From assembly GCA_024103495.1 (NCBI GenBank), contig JAGFIQ010000153.1, positions 24,396-88,395 of the forward strand: a stretch of 64,000 nt of DNA, read 5' to 3'. A model generated the notes under the pieces. That model saw only the letters and a program-made list of their open reading frames with translations. It searched no databases and had not been told where the DNA came from. Position numbers and translations under genes: made by a program. Shown here in pieces: positions 1-7,961 of the stretch. The DNA comes from Aridibacter famidurans (GTDB taxonomy: Bacteria > Acidobacteriota > Blastocatellia > Pyrinomonadales > Pyrinomonadaceae). Position 1 is the stretch's first letter. Every line of letters starts with the position of its first letter.

Positions 1-8
1 CGAAGTTA

Positions 9-26
9 TTGCACTCTGCGTGCCAA
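9..26 (-). promoter_or_regulatory. candidate sigma-54 (-24/-12) promoter reading out of the window
   Basis: Read on the minus strand the site is TTGGCACGCAGAGTGCAA. It matches the sigma-54 consensus TGGCACG-N4-TTGC with the -24 GG and -12 GC exactly 10 nt apart; only one T of the -12 box differs. It points leftwards, so its gene would lie beyond the window edge. A sigma-54-type activator is encoded at 39727-41196, so the machinery is expected in this genome. Confidence 0.5.
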
Positions 27-103
27 AAACGGGAATGCGCATAGGGCGGATCCGGGATGGCCCGTTCGGACGGTAGCCCGGGGTGCCTTTGCCGATACGG
101 AAT

Positions 104-145
104 AAGAAAAGGACGCCTCGCGAACTCGCTTCGCGCCGGGCGTCC
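104..145 (-). terminator. rho-independent terminator of the TPR gene
   Basis: A GC-rich hairpin at 111-145 has an outer 7-bp stem (GGACGCC with GGCGTCC) and an inner CGCGAA/TTCGCG stem. On the minus strand a T-rich tail follows at 110-104. It lies about 45 nt after the stop codon of the gene ending at 189. Confidence 0.7.
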
Positions 146-188
146 AATGTCGGATCGTTGAAGATCGAGTTTTACACGATATGGGTTA

Positions 189-1940
189 TCATCTCGAGCA
201 CCTCTCGACCTGCCTCTCCAAAGCGATGGCCTCTTCGTCGTCCGGATCTATCTCGAGCGCGGACCTGGAATAGTTCTTCGCCTGAAGGCAGTCGCCTTTC
301 TGCATATAGATCCTTCCGAGGTAGACGTGGCCCTCGACCAGACCGTTCTTCCAGAACAGCGCGGTTTTGAATGAGCTGAGCGCCTGTTCGACATCTCCCC
401 TTCGGAGGTGGATCTTTCCAAGCAGCAGATAGCTTTCGGCGCTCATGGGCTCCTGGACCAGGATCCTCCGTAGCACCTCCATCGCCGATTCGTCGCGCCC
501 GGCCTCGTAGTGGCTCTTCGCAGACGCCAGGAGCGTTTCCGTTTCGTTCGGTACGTTCCTCGGTCCGGCCGGACCCTTGTCGCGAACAAAGACCACACTC
601 ACAAATTCCCTTCTCGTGGGCCACTGGACGCGGAGATCGACGCTGTCCAGGCTCCCTCGTTTCCATTCGCTTTCGAGGTTCGCATAGCGGTTGCCGGCGG
701 CAAGAAGCCTCCTCGCGCGGTCGTCAGTTGCGACAGCCGTCGTCTCGCCCATCTTCTCAAGAGACTTGGCGAGGAGGAATTGAGCCTCTCCATCGTTCGC
801 ATTCTCATCAAGAACGGTACGGAAGTGATCTGCTGCGAGCATATATTCTTCCCTGTGCATCAGCGCAAACCCCAGATTGAAGGTCGCCGACGTACCGCCG
901 ATCTCGGACTCGGCGGCCCGTTCCAGGAATCCGATCCCGTCCGAAAGGAACTTGGCCGACTTCTTGTCATCCTTCTTCTCGCGCCTTGCCGCTTCGACCG
1001 CGATCGCCCCGATCGTGTTGTAGACGCTTGTCAGCTTGAGCTCCTGCGCAAGAGGGCTGAGTACGGCGAGTGCCTGTTCATAGTCCTTTTCCTGCCAGCG
1101 CACAAGGCCTGAATAGAAAGCCGCTTCCGGATAGAGAGGACTCTCGGAAGGAACCAGCGCGAAGTACATCAGCGATTCGTCGTAGTTCTTTGCGTCGAGA
1201 TAAAGGTGGCCGAGTTCGACCGCAGCATCGGCATATACCCCGCCTTCGCTTTCCTCGGCGAAGATCCGGACCGCGTTCTTAAGGTAGTTCGCTCGCGTAA
1301 GGGAATCGGGAACGGGTGTCAGCAGACCCTTGATGTATGCCTCGAAAGCTCTTGCTGGCACCTTCGCGGCAAGCTCGATGAAGTGGTTCTGGGGATACTC
1401 AAGTGCCTTGTCCCTTTGATAGAGGACCTGATACGCAAGCTGGCCCTGAAGAGACTGTAGATTGCCGAGAGCGTCGAGCAGCACTATCTCGCGGGTCTTT
1501 CGCGAACCGTCCGGAAACTCCTCGCTCAGGAACCTGCCTTCGTTGACGCTGATGATCTTCGCGTTGATCGTAATGCTCGCCGCTACATCGTCCTTCTCCG
1601 GTTCGACGTTGTACCGGCCGACGATCAGAAGGTTTGCTCCGCCCTCGCGGGCGAGCTTCAATGAGGCGGCGACCGAAGGCAGAACCCTCGGCGGCATCTT
1701 CAGACGCTGCTGAATGATCTTCCGTTCCTGATTCGAAACAACGCCCAGACCGGGCACTTTCAGAAGATCGGTCAGCGAATCCGCGATGCTTTCGCCGACC
1801 CAGTTGAACTCAGATCCCGAACCGTTCTCGAACGGCAGGACCATCACGGTGTCGGTCTCACGCTCGGCAGACTGGCCGAACGCGGCGCAAACCATCATCA
1901 GGCCCAGTACGGGCGCAAGGATATTCTTAAGAATTTTCAT
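189..1940 (-). CDS. exported TPR protein with FlgO/CsgG-like N-terminal domain
   Basis: A 583-residue protein with a signal peptide (about residues 1-22, cleavage near AFGQ). Residues 28-165 contain the MVLPFENG start and the VGESIADSL and ANLLIVGRY segments typical of FlgO/CsgG/TolB-N-like domains that build periplasmic or outer-membrane assemblies. The rest is tetratricopeptide-like helical repeats in two blocks, about 225-400 and 470-575 (for example AESYLLLGKIHLRRGDVEQA). Such proteins usually scaffold envelope complexes; no catalytic residues are visible. The ATG at 1940 sits directly before the signal peptide. tRNA-Glu lies upstream on the same strand, separated by its own terminator, and a terminator follows the gene. 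The partner and exact role are unknown. Confidence 0.75.
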   Translation of the reverse strand: MKILKNILAPVLGLMMVCAAFGQSAERETDTVMVLPFENGSGSEFNWVGESIADSLTDLLKVPGLGVVSNQERKIIQQRLKMPPRVLPSVAASLKLAREGGANLLIVGRYNVEPEKDDVAASITINAKIISVNEGRFLSEEFPDGSRKTREIVLLDALGNLQSLQGQLAYQVLYQRDKALEYPQNHFIELAAKVPARAFEAYIKGLLTPVPDSLTRANYLKNAVRIFAEESEGGVYADAAVELGHLYLDAKNYDESLMYFALVPSESPLYPEAAFYSGLVRWQEKDYEQALAVLSPLAQELKLTSVYNTIGAIAVEAARREKKDDKKSAKFLSDGIGFLERAAESEIGGTSATFNLGFALMHREEYMLAADHFRTVLDENANDGEAQFLLAKSLEKMGETTAVATDDRARRLLAAGNRYANLESEWKRGSLDSVDLRVQWPTRREFVSVVFVRDKGPAGPRNVPNETETLLASAKSHYEAGRDESAMEVLRRILVQEPMSAESYLLLGKIHLRRGDVEQALSSFKTALFWKNGLVEGHVYLGRIYMQKGDCLQAKNYSRSALEIDPDDEEAIALERQVERCSR

Positions 1941-2011
1941 TATGAAGCCCCATCGAAAATCGGCTTTGATGCGTTCCTGTCCAACGATGATGGTTGCCTT
2001 CCGGTTTCGGG

Positions 2012-2047
2012 TTTAAAATACAAATTCGCCCGGCAAGCAGGCGAATT
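2012..2047 (-). terminator. terminator downstream of tRNA-Glu
   Basis: An 8-bp perfect stem, AATTCGCC (2023-2030) with GGCGAATT (2040-2047), is followed on the minus strand by a T-rich stretch. It lies 21 nt past the tRNA 3' end. Confidence 0.6.
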
Positions 2048-2068
2048 CGAACCGACCTATAAATTGTA

Positions 2069-2144
2069 TGGCGACCCGTACGGGATTCGAACCCGTGTTG
2101 CCGCCGTGAAAGGGCGGTGTCCTAGACCCCTAGACGAACGGGTC
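2069..2144 (-). tRNA. tRNA-Glu (anticodon UUC)
   Basis: A 76-nt cloverleaf on the minus strand. The acceptor stem GACCCGT pairs with ACGGGTC. The anticodon stem CCGCC/GGCGG closes the loop CTTTCAC, anticodon TTC. The T-arm is ACGGG-TTCGAAT-CCCGT. The discriminator is G and CCA is encoded (2071-2069). It closely resembles bacterial tRNA-Glu. Confidence 0.95.
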
Positions 2145-2306
2145 GCATAGTCTCGCAGGGCCGATCGGGCCTGCGAACTTGCCCTTCCGAACGGTCCCGG
2201 ACGGGCTATCCGGATTTTCAATATTTCGTCTCGACGCGCGAAAACGAACGGTTAGGATAGCGTACGCCGAAAGGGGTGTCAAACGAATATCGGCCGAACA
2301 CGATGG

Positions 2307-2328
2307 CCGATTCGCAGGCTCGAATCGG
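2307..2328. other. perfect 8-bp inverted repeat between the hydrolase gene and tRNA-Glu
   Basis: CCGATTCG (2307-2314) and CGAATCGG (2321-2328) are separated by 6 nt. It lies between the hydrolase stop codon (2397) and the tRNA. There is no T-tract on either side, so it may be an operator or RNA hairpin rather than a terminator. Nothing else is recognisable from 2145 to 2396. Confidence 0.4.
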
Positions 2329-2396
2329 ACCGCCGGAGCAGGGGCCGCGGGCATTCCGGCCGCTTGGTCGCTGGCATTATAATCCGGGCTGCTTAC

Positions 2397-3839
2397 CTAC
2401 TCGCGAACACGCTCATAGGCGTTGCTTCCATTGAACAGATACGCGATCCGTCCGTCCTCATCTTCCTCAAATACGGAGAAGATCTCGCGGTCGTCATTCA
2501 GGATCGCTTTGAAGACCATCGGTTCGACCATTTTCCAGCGGCGATTGAGAAAACCTAGCGTTCCGTCGTTGTTCACGGTCACGCTGAACGGCCTTGGAAA
2601 GAAACCCCTCGTCTCTGCCGAACACGTGTGGCAATACACATCCCACCGGTACTCGCCGGCGAACTTTCGGAGCGCCTCGAATTGCTTTGGATCGTCCGGC
2701 GTCGAACCGACAGGATAAAAATAGTCGAGCACCGTGTTCTTCATTCCCGCCATCAGAGCGCCCTGCTCTATGTTCGAAGCGACGAAGATCCCCAGGTCCT
2801 TTTCCGGCAGCAGGTAAAGCAGGGCGGCGTAGCCTTCCATGCTTCCCCCATGCTCGATCCCTTCTAGGTTGTTGTCATTCGTTTCGTAAAAGCCGAGCGC
2901 CCACCCGGGCAGCTTCGGATGGTTCCTGAACTGCGCCTTGTGCATCAGCGCCGCCGATTTCTCGCTGAGGAAGCGGGTGTCCTTGTATCTTCCGTTTCCA
3001 AGGTGGCCAATTATGAAGTGGGCCATGTCGCTCGCAGTGCTGTTGATATCGGACGCGGGGTATGTGTGGAAGTACTCAAAGTCCTGCACATTGTACTGCC
3101 CGTTGAACGTGTAGCCGACGGCGAGGTCCGCCGCCCGTCCTGCAGGGACGGCACCAAGGTTCGTACGCCTCATTTCGAGCGGTTCGAAGATGTTCTCAAG
3201 GAAGTACTCGCCTAGATGTTCGCCGCTGATCCTCTCAACGATGTGTCCGGCAAGGGTGATCCCGTAGGTCGAGTAGCTGATCCTTTGTCCGGGAAGAGCG
3301 CGAGCGACGAGCCGGTCGCTGAGGAACTCGTCGAGGGGTTCGACGCCGTCGGGGGCGGCCGCCCTTCTGCCGGAGCTGAATTCGTCAAGCCCGGCCGTGT
3401 GCGAAAGCAGATTCCGGATCGTGATCTTCTGTTGATGGTCCTTTTGGATCCTCAAATCGCTGAGGTAAGCGCCGACATCGCTGTCCGGATCAAGTTTCCC
3501 GCTGTCGACGAGCTGAAGCGCGGCGTTGGCGGTGAATACCTTCGTTATGGACCCGATCCGGAAAATAGTAGTGTCCGGATCGACCGGTCTCTTCGACTCG
3601 ACATCCGCGAAGCCGTACCCCTTGCTGAGGATCACTTTTCCGTCCTTTACGACCGCGATCGCCATTCCCGGCGCATACAGCCGTTTCATAAGGTCCGCGG
3701 CTATCGGGTCCAGGTGCTTTTCAAGAAGTGCCGGATCCGCTTCGGCGGTTTTCTGCGAAGCGACCGGGATGGAGAAAAGAAGAGCCAAAGCCAGCGCGGC
3801 CGGAATGAATTTCGGGTATTTCATATCCCTACGATACAT
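2397..3839 (-). CDS. serine hydrolase, beta-lactamase/PBP4*-like (class C fold)
   Basis: A 480-residue exported protein with a signal peptide (hydrophobic stretch FIPAALALALLFSIPVAS). The class C beta-lactamase/DD-peptidase signature is present: S-x-x-K as GSITK near residue 97, a Tyr motif as SYSTYG near 185, and HGG in EHGGSMEGY near 330. After the catalytic domain comes a C-terminal beta domain of about 100 residues, as in many acidobacterial esterase/PBP4-like proteins. It probably hydrolyses peptides or esters in the periplasm; true beta-lactamase activity cannot be inferred. Two starts are possible, ATG at 3839 or ATG at 3824 (MKYPK); 3839 has the better-spaced purine run. An AraC-family regulator lies just upstream on the same strand. 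Confidence 0.85.
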   Translation of the reverse strand: MYRRDMKYPKFIPAALALALLFSIPVASQKTAEADPALLEKHLDPIAADLMKRLYAPGMAIAVVKDGKVILSKGYGFADVESKRPVDPDTTIFRIGSITKVFTANAALQLVDSGKLDPDSDVGAYLSDLRIQKDHQQKITIRNLLSHTAGLDEFSSGRRAAAPDGVEPLDEFLSDRLVARALPGQRISYSTYGITLAGHIVERISGEHLGEYFLENIFEPLEMRRTNLGAVPAGRAADLAVGYTFNGQYNVQDFEYFHTYPASDINSTASDMAHFIIGHLGNGRYKDTRFLSEKSAALMHKAQFRNHPKLPGWALGFYETNDNNLEGIEHGGSMEGYAALLYLLPEKDLGIFVASNIEQGALMAGMKNTVLDYFYPVGSTPDDPKQFEALRKFAGEYRWDVYCHTCSAETRGFFPRPFSVTVNNDGTLGFLNRRWKMVEPMVFKAILNDDREIFSVFEEDEDGRIAYLFNGSNAYERVRE

Positions 3840-3867
3840 ACCGTTTCCGGACGCATATTGAATAGAA

Positions 3868-4713
3868 TTAGCGTTTGAACGCGCTTAGCCCGCCCGTTGA
3901 CGACCGGCGGTATTCGAGCGGCGTGAGCCCTGTAGCCCTCTTGAACTCGCGGCAGAAATGGCTCTGATCTGAGAATCCGCAATCGGCGGCAATGCGGGCC
4001 AGGGGAGTTTCGGTTGTCGAAAGCTGCTCGGCGGAGGCCCTCACGCGAAGGGTCCGTATGTATTTTCCTATCGTGACCCCGAACTCTTCGCGGAACACCC
4101 TTGCAAGGTGGCTCGGATGGACGCCGACCTCTTCGGCAATACCCGTGAGAGTCAGGCCATCGATCCACCGGTCGTAGATGAACTCACGTGCGCGCATCGC
4201 GGTTCTTTCGTCCTTCCCGGTCCTCTTTTTCAGGAATCTCCTTGAGAAGCCCGCTATCAATTCGAGGATCAGTGCCTCCAGAGCCAAGGGGGAAACGCGG
4301 TCCTCATCGCGGAATTCCCTGTACAGACGGAGCGCTGCGGGACCAAGGGACGTCGGCGCGTCATTTAGGAGCACCGTCGTGTCGGGCACGTGGTTTATGA
4401 TCTCCTCGATCCGAACACGCGGTATTTCGATCGTCAGGCACCTGCCGCCCGAATCGCCGAAGAGGTCCGAATGAACGTCGCCGGGGGATCTGTACAGGAG
4501 TGACAACGGCTCGCATACGATCTGCCGGGTCCCAAGCCTTTCCGTGAAGCTTCCCTTGAGAGCCGCAACCAGTCCGGCCGTGTTGTGCGAATGGTTTCCT
4601 ATAGCCTGCTTCGGCAGGTAGTTCGTTTCCGTGCAGACGAAGCCGCCCACCGTCCGGGAGCGCAGGACGCGCGCCGGAAACTCACCGGAGCTGTATCTGA
4701 AGACAACGCTCAT
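3868..4713 (-). CDS. AraC-family transcriptional regulator
   Basis: About 281 residues. The N-terminal half has a cupin-like ligand-binding region (NHSHNTAGLVAAL). The C-terminal 100 residues hold the paired helix-turn-helix of AraC/XylS proteins, with LTLTGIAEEVGVHPSHLARV as the first recognition unit and IAADCGFSDQSHFCREFK plus GLTPLEYRR as the second. It likely controls the adjacent hydrolase gene 28 nt downstream or the divergent polA side. The ATG at 4713 was chosen; a TTG two codons earlier (4719) is also possible. The effector is unknown. Confidence 0.88.
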   Translation of the reverse strand: MSVVFRYSSGEFPARVLRSRTVGGFVCTETNYLPKQAIGNHSHNTAGLVAALKGSFTERLGTRQIVCEPLSLLYRSPGDVHSDLFGDSGGRCLTIEIPRVRIEEIINHVPDTTVLLNDAPTSLGPAALRLYREFRDEDRVSPLALEALILELIAGFSRRFLKKRTGKDERTAMRAREFIYDRWIDGLTLTGIAEEVGVHPSHLARVFREEFGVTIGKYIRTLRVRASAEQLSTTETPLARIAADCGFSDQSHFCREFKRATGLTPLEYRRSSTGGLSAFKR

Positions 4714-4884
4714 AGGCAACTACGAAATTTCTGCCGAAGATCCGGAAGCGGACGGGTCCAATAGTAATTCTCCTTTGTCGGGGATAACAACCCGCTTACG
4801 GAAAAGTCGGGTCGGGCGGCGGGCTTCCGGCCTTCACCTTGAGACACTCTGGCAACTGAACTATTATTCAGACTCATTACTCCG

Positions 4885-7602
4885 ATGACCGACGAATCCA
4901 CAAAACGCGTCTTTCTGATCGACGCGATGTCGCATATCTTCCGGGCCTTCTTCGCGCCGCTCGGCGGGAACCAGGAACCGATGCGGAACTCGAAGGGGCT
5001 TCCGACACAAGCGGTGTTCGTCTTCACGAACATGATCCGCAAGCTCATCGCCGACGAACAGCCGGACTTTATCGCCGCCGTGTTCGACACCGCGGACCCG
5101 ACATTCAGGCACGAGTCCTTCGAGGACTACAAGGCGAACCGCGAGGAAATGCCGGACGATCTCGCACAGCAGCTACCGTTCATTGAAAGGGTCTGCGAGG
5201 CGCTGAACATCCCGATCCTGAAGATGCCCGGATACGAGGCGGACGACATTATCGGAACGCTCGCGAAACAGTGCGAGAAGGAGAAGATGAAGGCCGTCAT
5301 CGTCTCGAACGACAAGGACCTTTGCCAGCTCGTCAGCGATCCGTATGTTGTCTGTCTTCGCCAGAACTCTCAGAACATACGGCGGAAGGTCCCCGTGCCT
5401 CCGGTCGAATGGTGCGACGAGGCGTGGGTAAAGAAGAAGTTCGAGCTCCCGCCGGACAAGATCATCGACTACCTGGGCCTGATGGGAGATTCGGTCGACA
5501 ACATTCCGGGCGCTCCGGGGATTGGCGCCAAGGGCGCGCTGAAGCTGATCAAGGAGTTCGGATCGGCTGAAAGGGCGATCGAGAACGCGGAGAAGATCTC
5601 GCACAAGACCTACCGCGAGAGCCTCCAGAACAACGCCGAACTTGTAAGACAGTCGCTTGAGCTCGCGACGGTCCACACCGAAGTGCCCGTGGACCTGGAT
5701 CTCAACAAGCTCCGCCTAAAGAATCCGGACCGGACCGCCTCGTACGAAGTGTTTCGCGAGCTTGAGTTCAACACGCTGACGCGCGAGTTCGCCGACAGCG
5801 CCCCGCTGTTCTCGGATCTTGAAGAAGAAGGCGATGAAACGCTGGACCGAAAGTACGAGCTGATAAACGACCGCGCAGGACTGGACGGCCTCGTCAGGAA
5901 ACTGTTCGAGATCGAGAACTGGAGCTTCGAGGTCGACGATTCCGACTCGCCGGAGAACGCGGGCTCGTTCGAGAAAAAGCCTCCGAAAGGCCTTGCGATC
6001 GCGACCAGGCGCGGCGGCGCGTATTACATCGATATCGAGGGATTTAAGGAAGGCCGCGAATCCGCGTATTCCGGGCTCGGCGACATTCTCGCCAACAAGT
6101 ATCTCTCCAAGAGCACGTACGACTACAAAGCGAACCTCGCGGTGCTGAAGAAGGCCGGGATCAGGCCCGTGACCGTGAAGGACGACCTGATGGTAGCGGC
6201 GTACCTGATCGATTCGGGCCGCAGGAACTACGAACTGCGGACACTGGCCCAGCAGACGCTCGAACAGGAGATCCTTCAGAACATTCCGGAAGGATGGACG
6301 GAAAGCCAGTACAGGACGGCGGAAAGCGCGGATTTCGTTCTCCAGCTCGCGCCCAGGCTTCGGGAAGATATCGATTCCGCGGCGCTGAACACTATCTACG
6401 ACGAGATCGAATTGCCGCTGATCCCGATCCTGTACCGGATCGAAATGGCCGGAATGAAGGTCGATGTTTCGGTACTGAAGGAGTCGTCGGAATTTCTGAA
6501 AAGCGAGCTTGAGAAACTGAGCGCGAAGATATTCGAGCTGGCCGGCCGGGAATTCAACATCAACTCACCGAAGCAGGTCGCCGAGATCCTCCAGGACCTG
6601 AACATCGAGACGAAATACAAGACGCCGACCGGCAAGATCTCGACAAGCAAGGACGCATTGCAGGAGATCGCCGAGAACTACGAGATCGCGACGCACATTA
6701 TCGAGTTCCGCGAGCTCGACAAGCTCAAATCCACCTACGCCGATTCGCTGCCGTCGATGATAGCCGAGGACGGCCGCATCCACGGCAAGCTCAATCAGAC
6801 GGTTGCCGCGACCGGAAGGCTCAGCTCGACCGACCCGAACCTGCAGAACATTCCGATCAGGACCGAACTCGGGCGCCAGATACGAAAGGCGTTCGTCGCC
6901 GACGAAGGCTGCAAACTGATCTCCGCCGATTATTCCCAGCTCGAACTGCGTATCCTGGCGCACATCACGCAGGACGAGGTTATGCTCGAGGCGTTCAGGA
7001 ATGAAGAGGACGTGCACGCGAAGACCGCCCGCCTTATATTCGGCGCGGAGACGGAAGATGAACTGCGCGACAAACGGCGCCTCGCGAAGATCGTGAATTT
7101 CGGTATCGCTTACGCGGTCGAAGCTTTCGGCCTCTCGCAAAGGGTGGGGATCTCAAAGGCCGAAGCGCGCGAGGTCATCGACAATTATTACAAGACGTAT
7201 AAAGGGATCAAGAAGTACATGGACGAAACACCCCTGCTCGCACGCGAACAGGGTTACGTCGCCACGATCTTCGGCCGCCGCCGGTACCTGCCTTCGATCA
7301 ACGACCGGAACTTCGCCGTCCGTTCAAGAGCGGAACGCGAAGCGATCAACATGCCTATCCAGGGTACTGCTTCAGACATAGTCAAGATCGCGATGATAAA
7401 GGTGGACGAGGCCCTCGGCAATGCGGGCCTTAAGACAAGGATCCTGATGCAGGTGCACGACGAACTCCTGCTCGAGGCTCCCACTGAAGAGGTTGATACG
7501 GCAAAGGAAATACTCAAGCGCGAGATGCAGTCCGCCGCCGAGCTTGATGTCCCGCTGCTAGTCGAGATCGGGACCGGGGTCAACTGGATGAGCGTCAAGT
7601 GA
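4885..7602 (+). CDS. polA: DNA polymerase I
   Basis: A 905-residue, full-length family A polymerase. Residues 1-290 are the 5'-nuclease (FEN) domain (VFLIDAMSHIFRAFF; ADDIIGTLA; SNDKDLCQLV; GLMGDSVDNIPG). Residues 330-500 occupy the 3'-5' exonuclease position, and 510-905 are the polymerase domain with motif A DYSQLELRI (Asp682), motif B RRLAKIVNFGIAYA and motif C QVHDEL (Asp859). It removes primers and fills gaps. The exonuclease residues appear lost: E. coli Asp355/Glu357 align with Glu/Asp in FEVDD (about 347-351), Asp424 with Asn417 and Asp501 with Ser481, so proofreading is probably absent. It is transcribed divergently from the AraC gene. Confidence 0.97.
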   Translation: MTDESTKRVFLIDAMSHIFRAFFAPLGGNQEPMRNSKGLPTQAVFVFTNMIRKLIADEQPDFIAAVFDTADPTFRHESFEDYKANREEMPDDLAQQLPFIERVCEALNIPILKMPGYEADDIIGTLAKQCEKEKMKAVIVSNDKDLCQLVSDPYVVCLRQNSQNIRRKVPVPPVEWCDEAWVKKKFELPPDKIIDYLGLMGDSVDNIPGAPGIGAKGALKLIKEFGSAERAIENAEKISHKTYRESLQNNAELVRQSLELATVHTEVPVDLDLNKLRLKNPDRTASYEVFRELEFNTLTREFADSAPLFSDLEEEGDETLDRKYELINDRAGLDGLVRKLFEIENWSFEVDDSDSPENAGSFEKKPPKGLAIATRRGGAYYIDIEGFKEGRESAYSGLGDILANKYLSKSTYDYKANLAVLKKAGIRPVTVKDDLMVAAYLIDSGRRNYELRTLAQQTLEQEILQNIPEGWTESQYRTAESADFVLQLAPRLREDIDSAALNTIYDEIELPLIPILYRIEMAGMKVDVSVLKESSEFLKSELEKLSAKIFELAGREFNINSPKQVAEILQDLNIETKYKTPTGKISTSKDALQEIAENYEIATHIIEFRELDKLKSTYADSLPSMIAEDGRIHGKLNQTVAATGRLSSTDPNLQNIPIRTELGRQIRKAFVADEGCKLISADYSQLELRILAHITQDEVMLEAFRNEEDVHAKTARLIFGAETEDELRDKRRLAKIVNFGIAYAVEAFGLSQRVGISKAEAREVIDNYYKTYKGIKKYMDETPLLAREQGYVATIFGRRRYLPSINDRNFAVRSRAEREAINMPIQGTASDIVKIAMIKVDEALGNAGLKTRILMQVHDELLLEAPTEEVDTAKEILKREMQSAAELDVPLLVEIGTGVNWMSVK

Positions 7603-7961
7603 CGTGTCCATAATCCATTAAGCCGTGCAAATCCGAGATTTTCCAACGGTTTTTCCGAAATTCGGGGATTTTTCTAAACTGAATATCAACGATGTTTAGC
7701 ACGTGCCGTCGCTCACTCCTTCTCTCTAAAATCTTTCTCAATTAATCCTAAACTGCTCCGCTTCCACGGTGCCGTGAATACCCCTCTTTACAACAGTTTA
7801 TTGGTACTCCGATAAATTCAGGCCCTTTTATGGGTTGCAAGTTGCGGTCTCTTACGACGCGTCCTCTGCGCCCGGCGGCACGGCAACCCTTGGCAATTCT
7901 AGGGGTCCGGTCGCGGGGATTCCGAACAGAGGGTCAATCCCTACATAGGAGTACATCAATT
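7603..7961 (+). other. 359-nt leader/intergenic region between polA and the TonB receptor
   Basis: No gene is seen. A weak T-rich imperfect hairpin (about 7629-7675) may end polA transcription. The 3' part looks like a structured leader: CCTCTG (7863-7868) can pair with CAGAGG (7927-7932). Inside this, two CCGG blocks can pair and ACCCTT can pair with AGGGGT. The structure ends about 29 nt before the receptor ATG. I could not assign it to a known riboswitch class. Confidence 0.4.

Noticed and set aside
7863..7932. Assignment of the TonB leader to a SAM or cobalamin riboswitch
   Set aside because: Only short fragments resemble SAM-class cores, and cobalamin motifs are absent; reported only as an unassigned structured leader.
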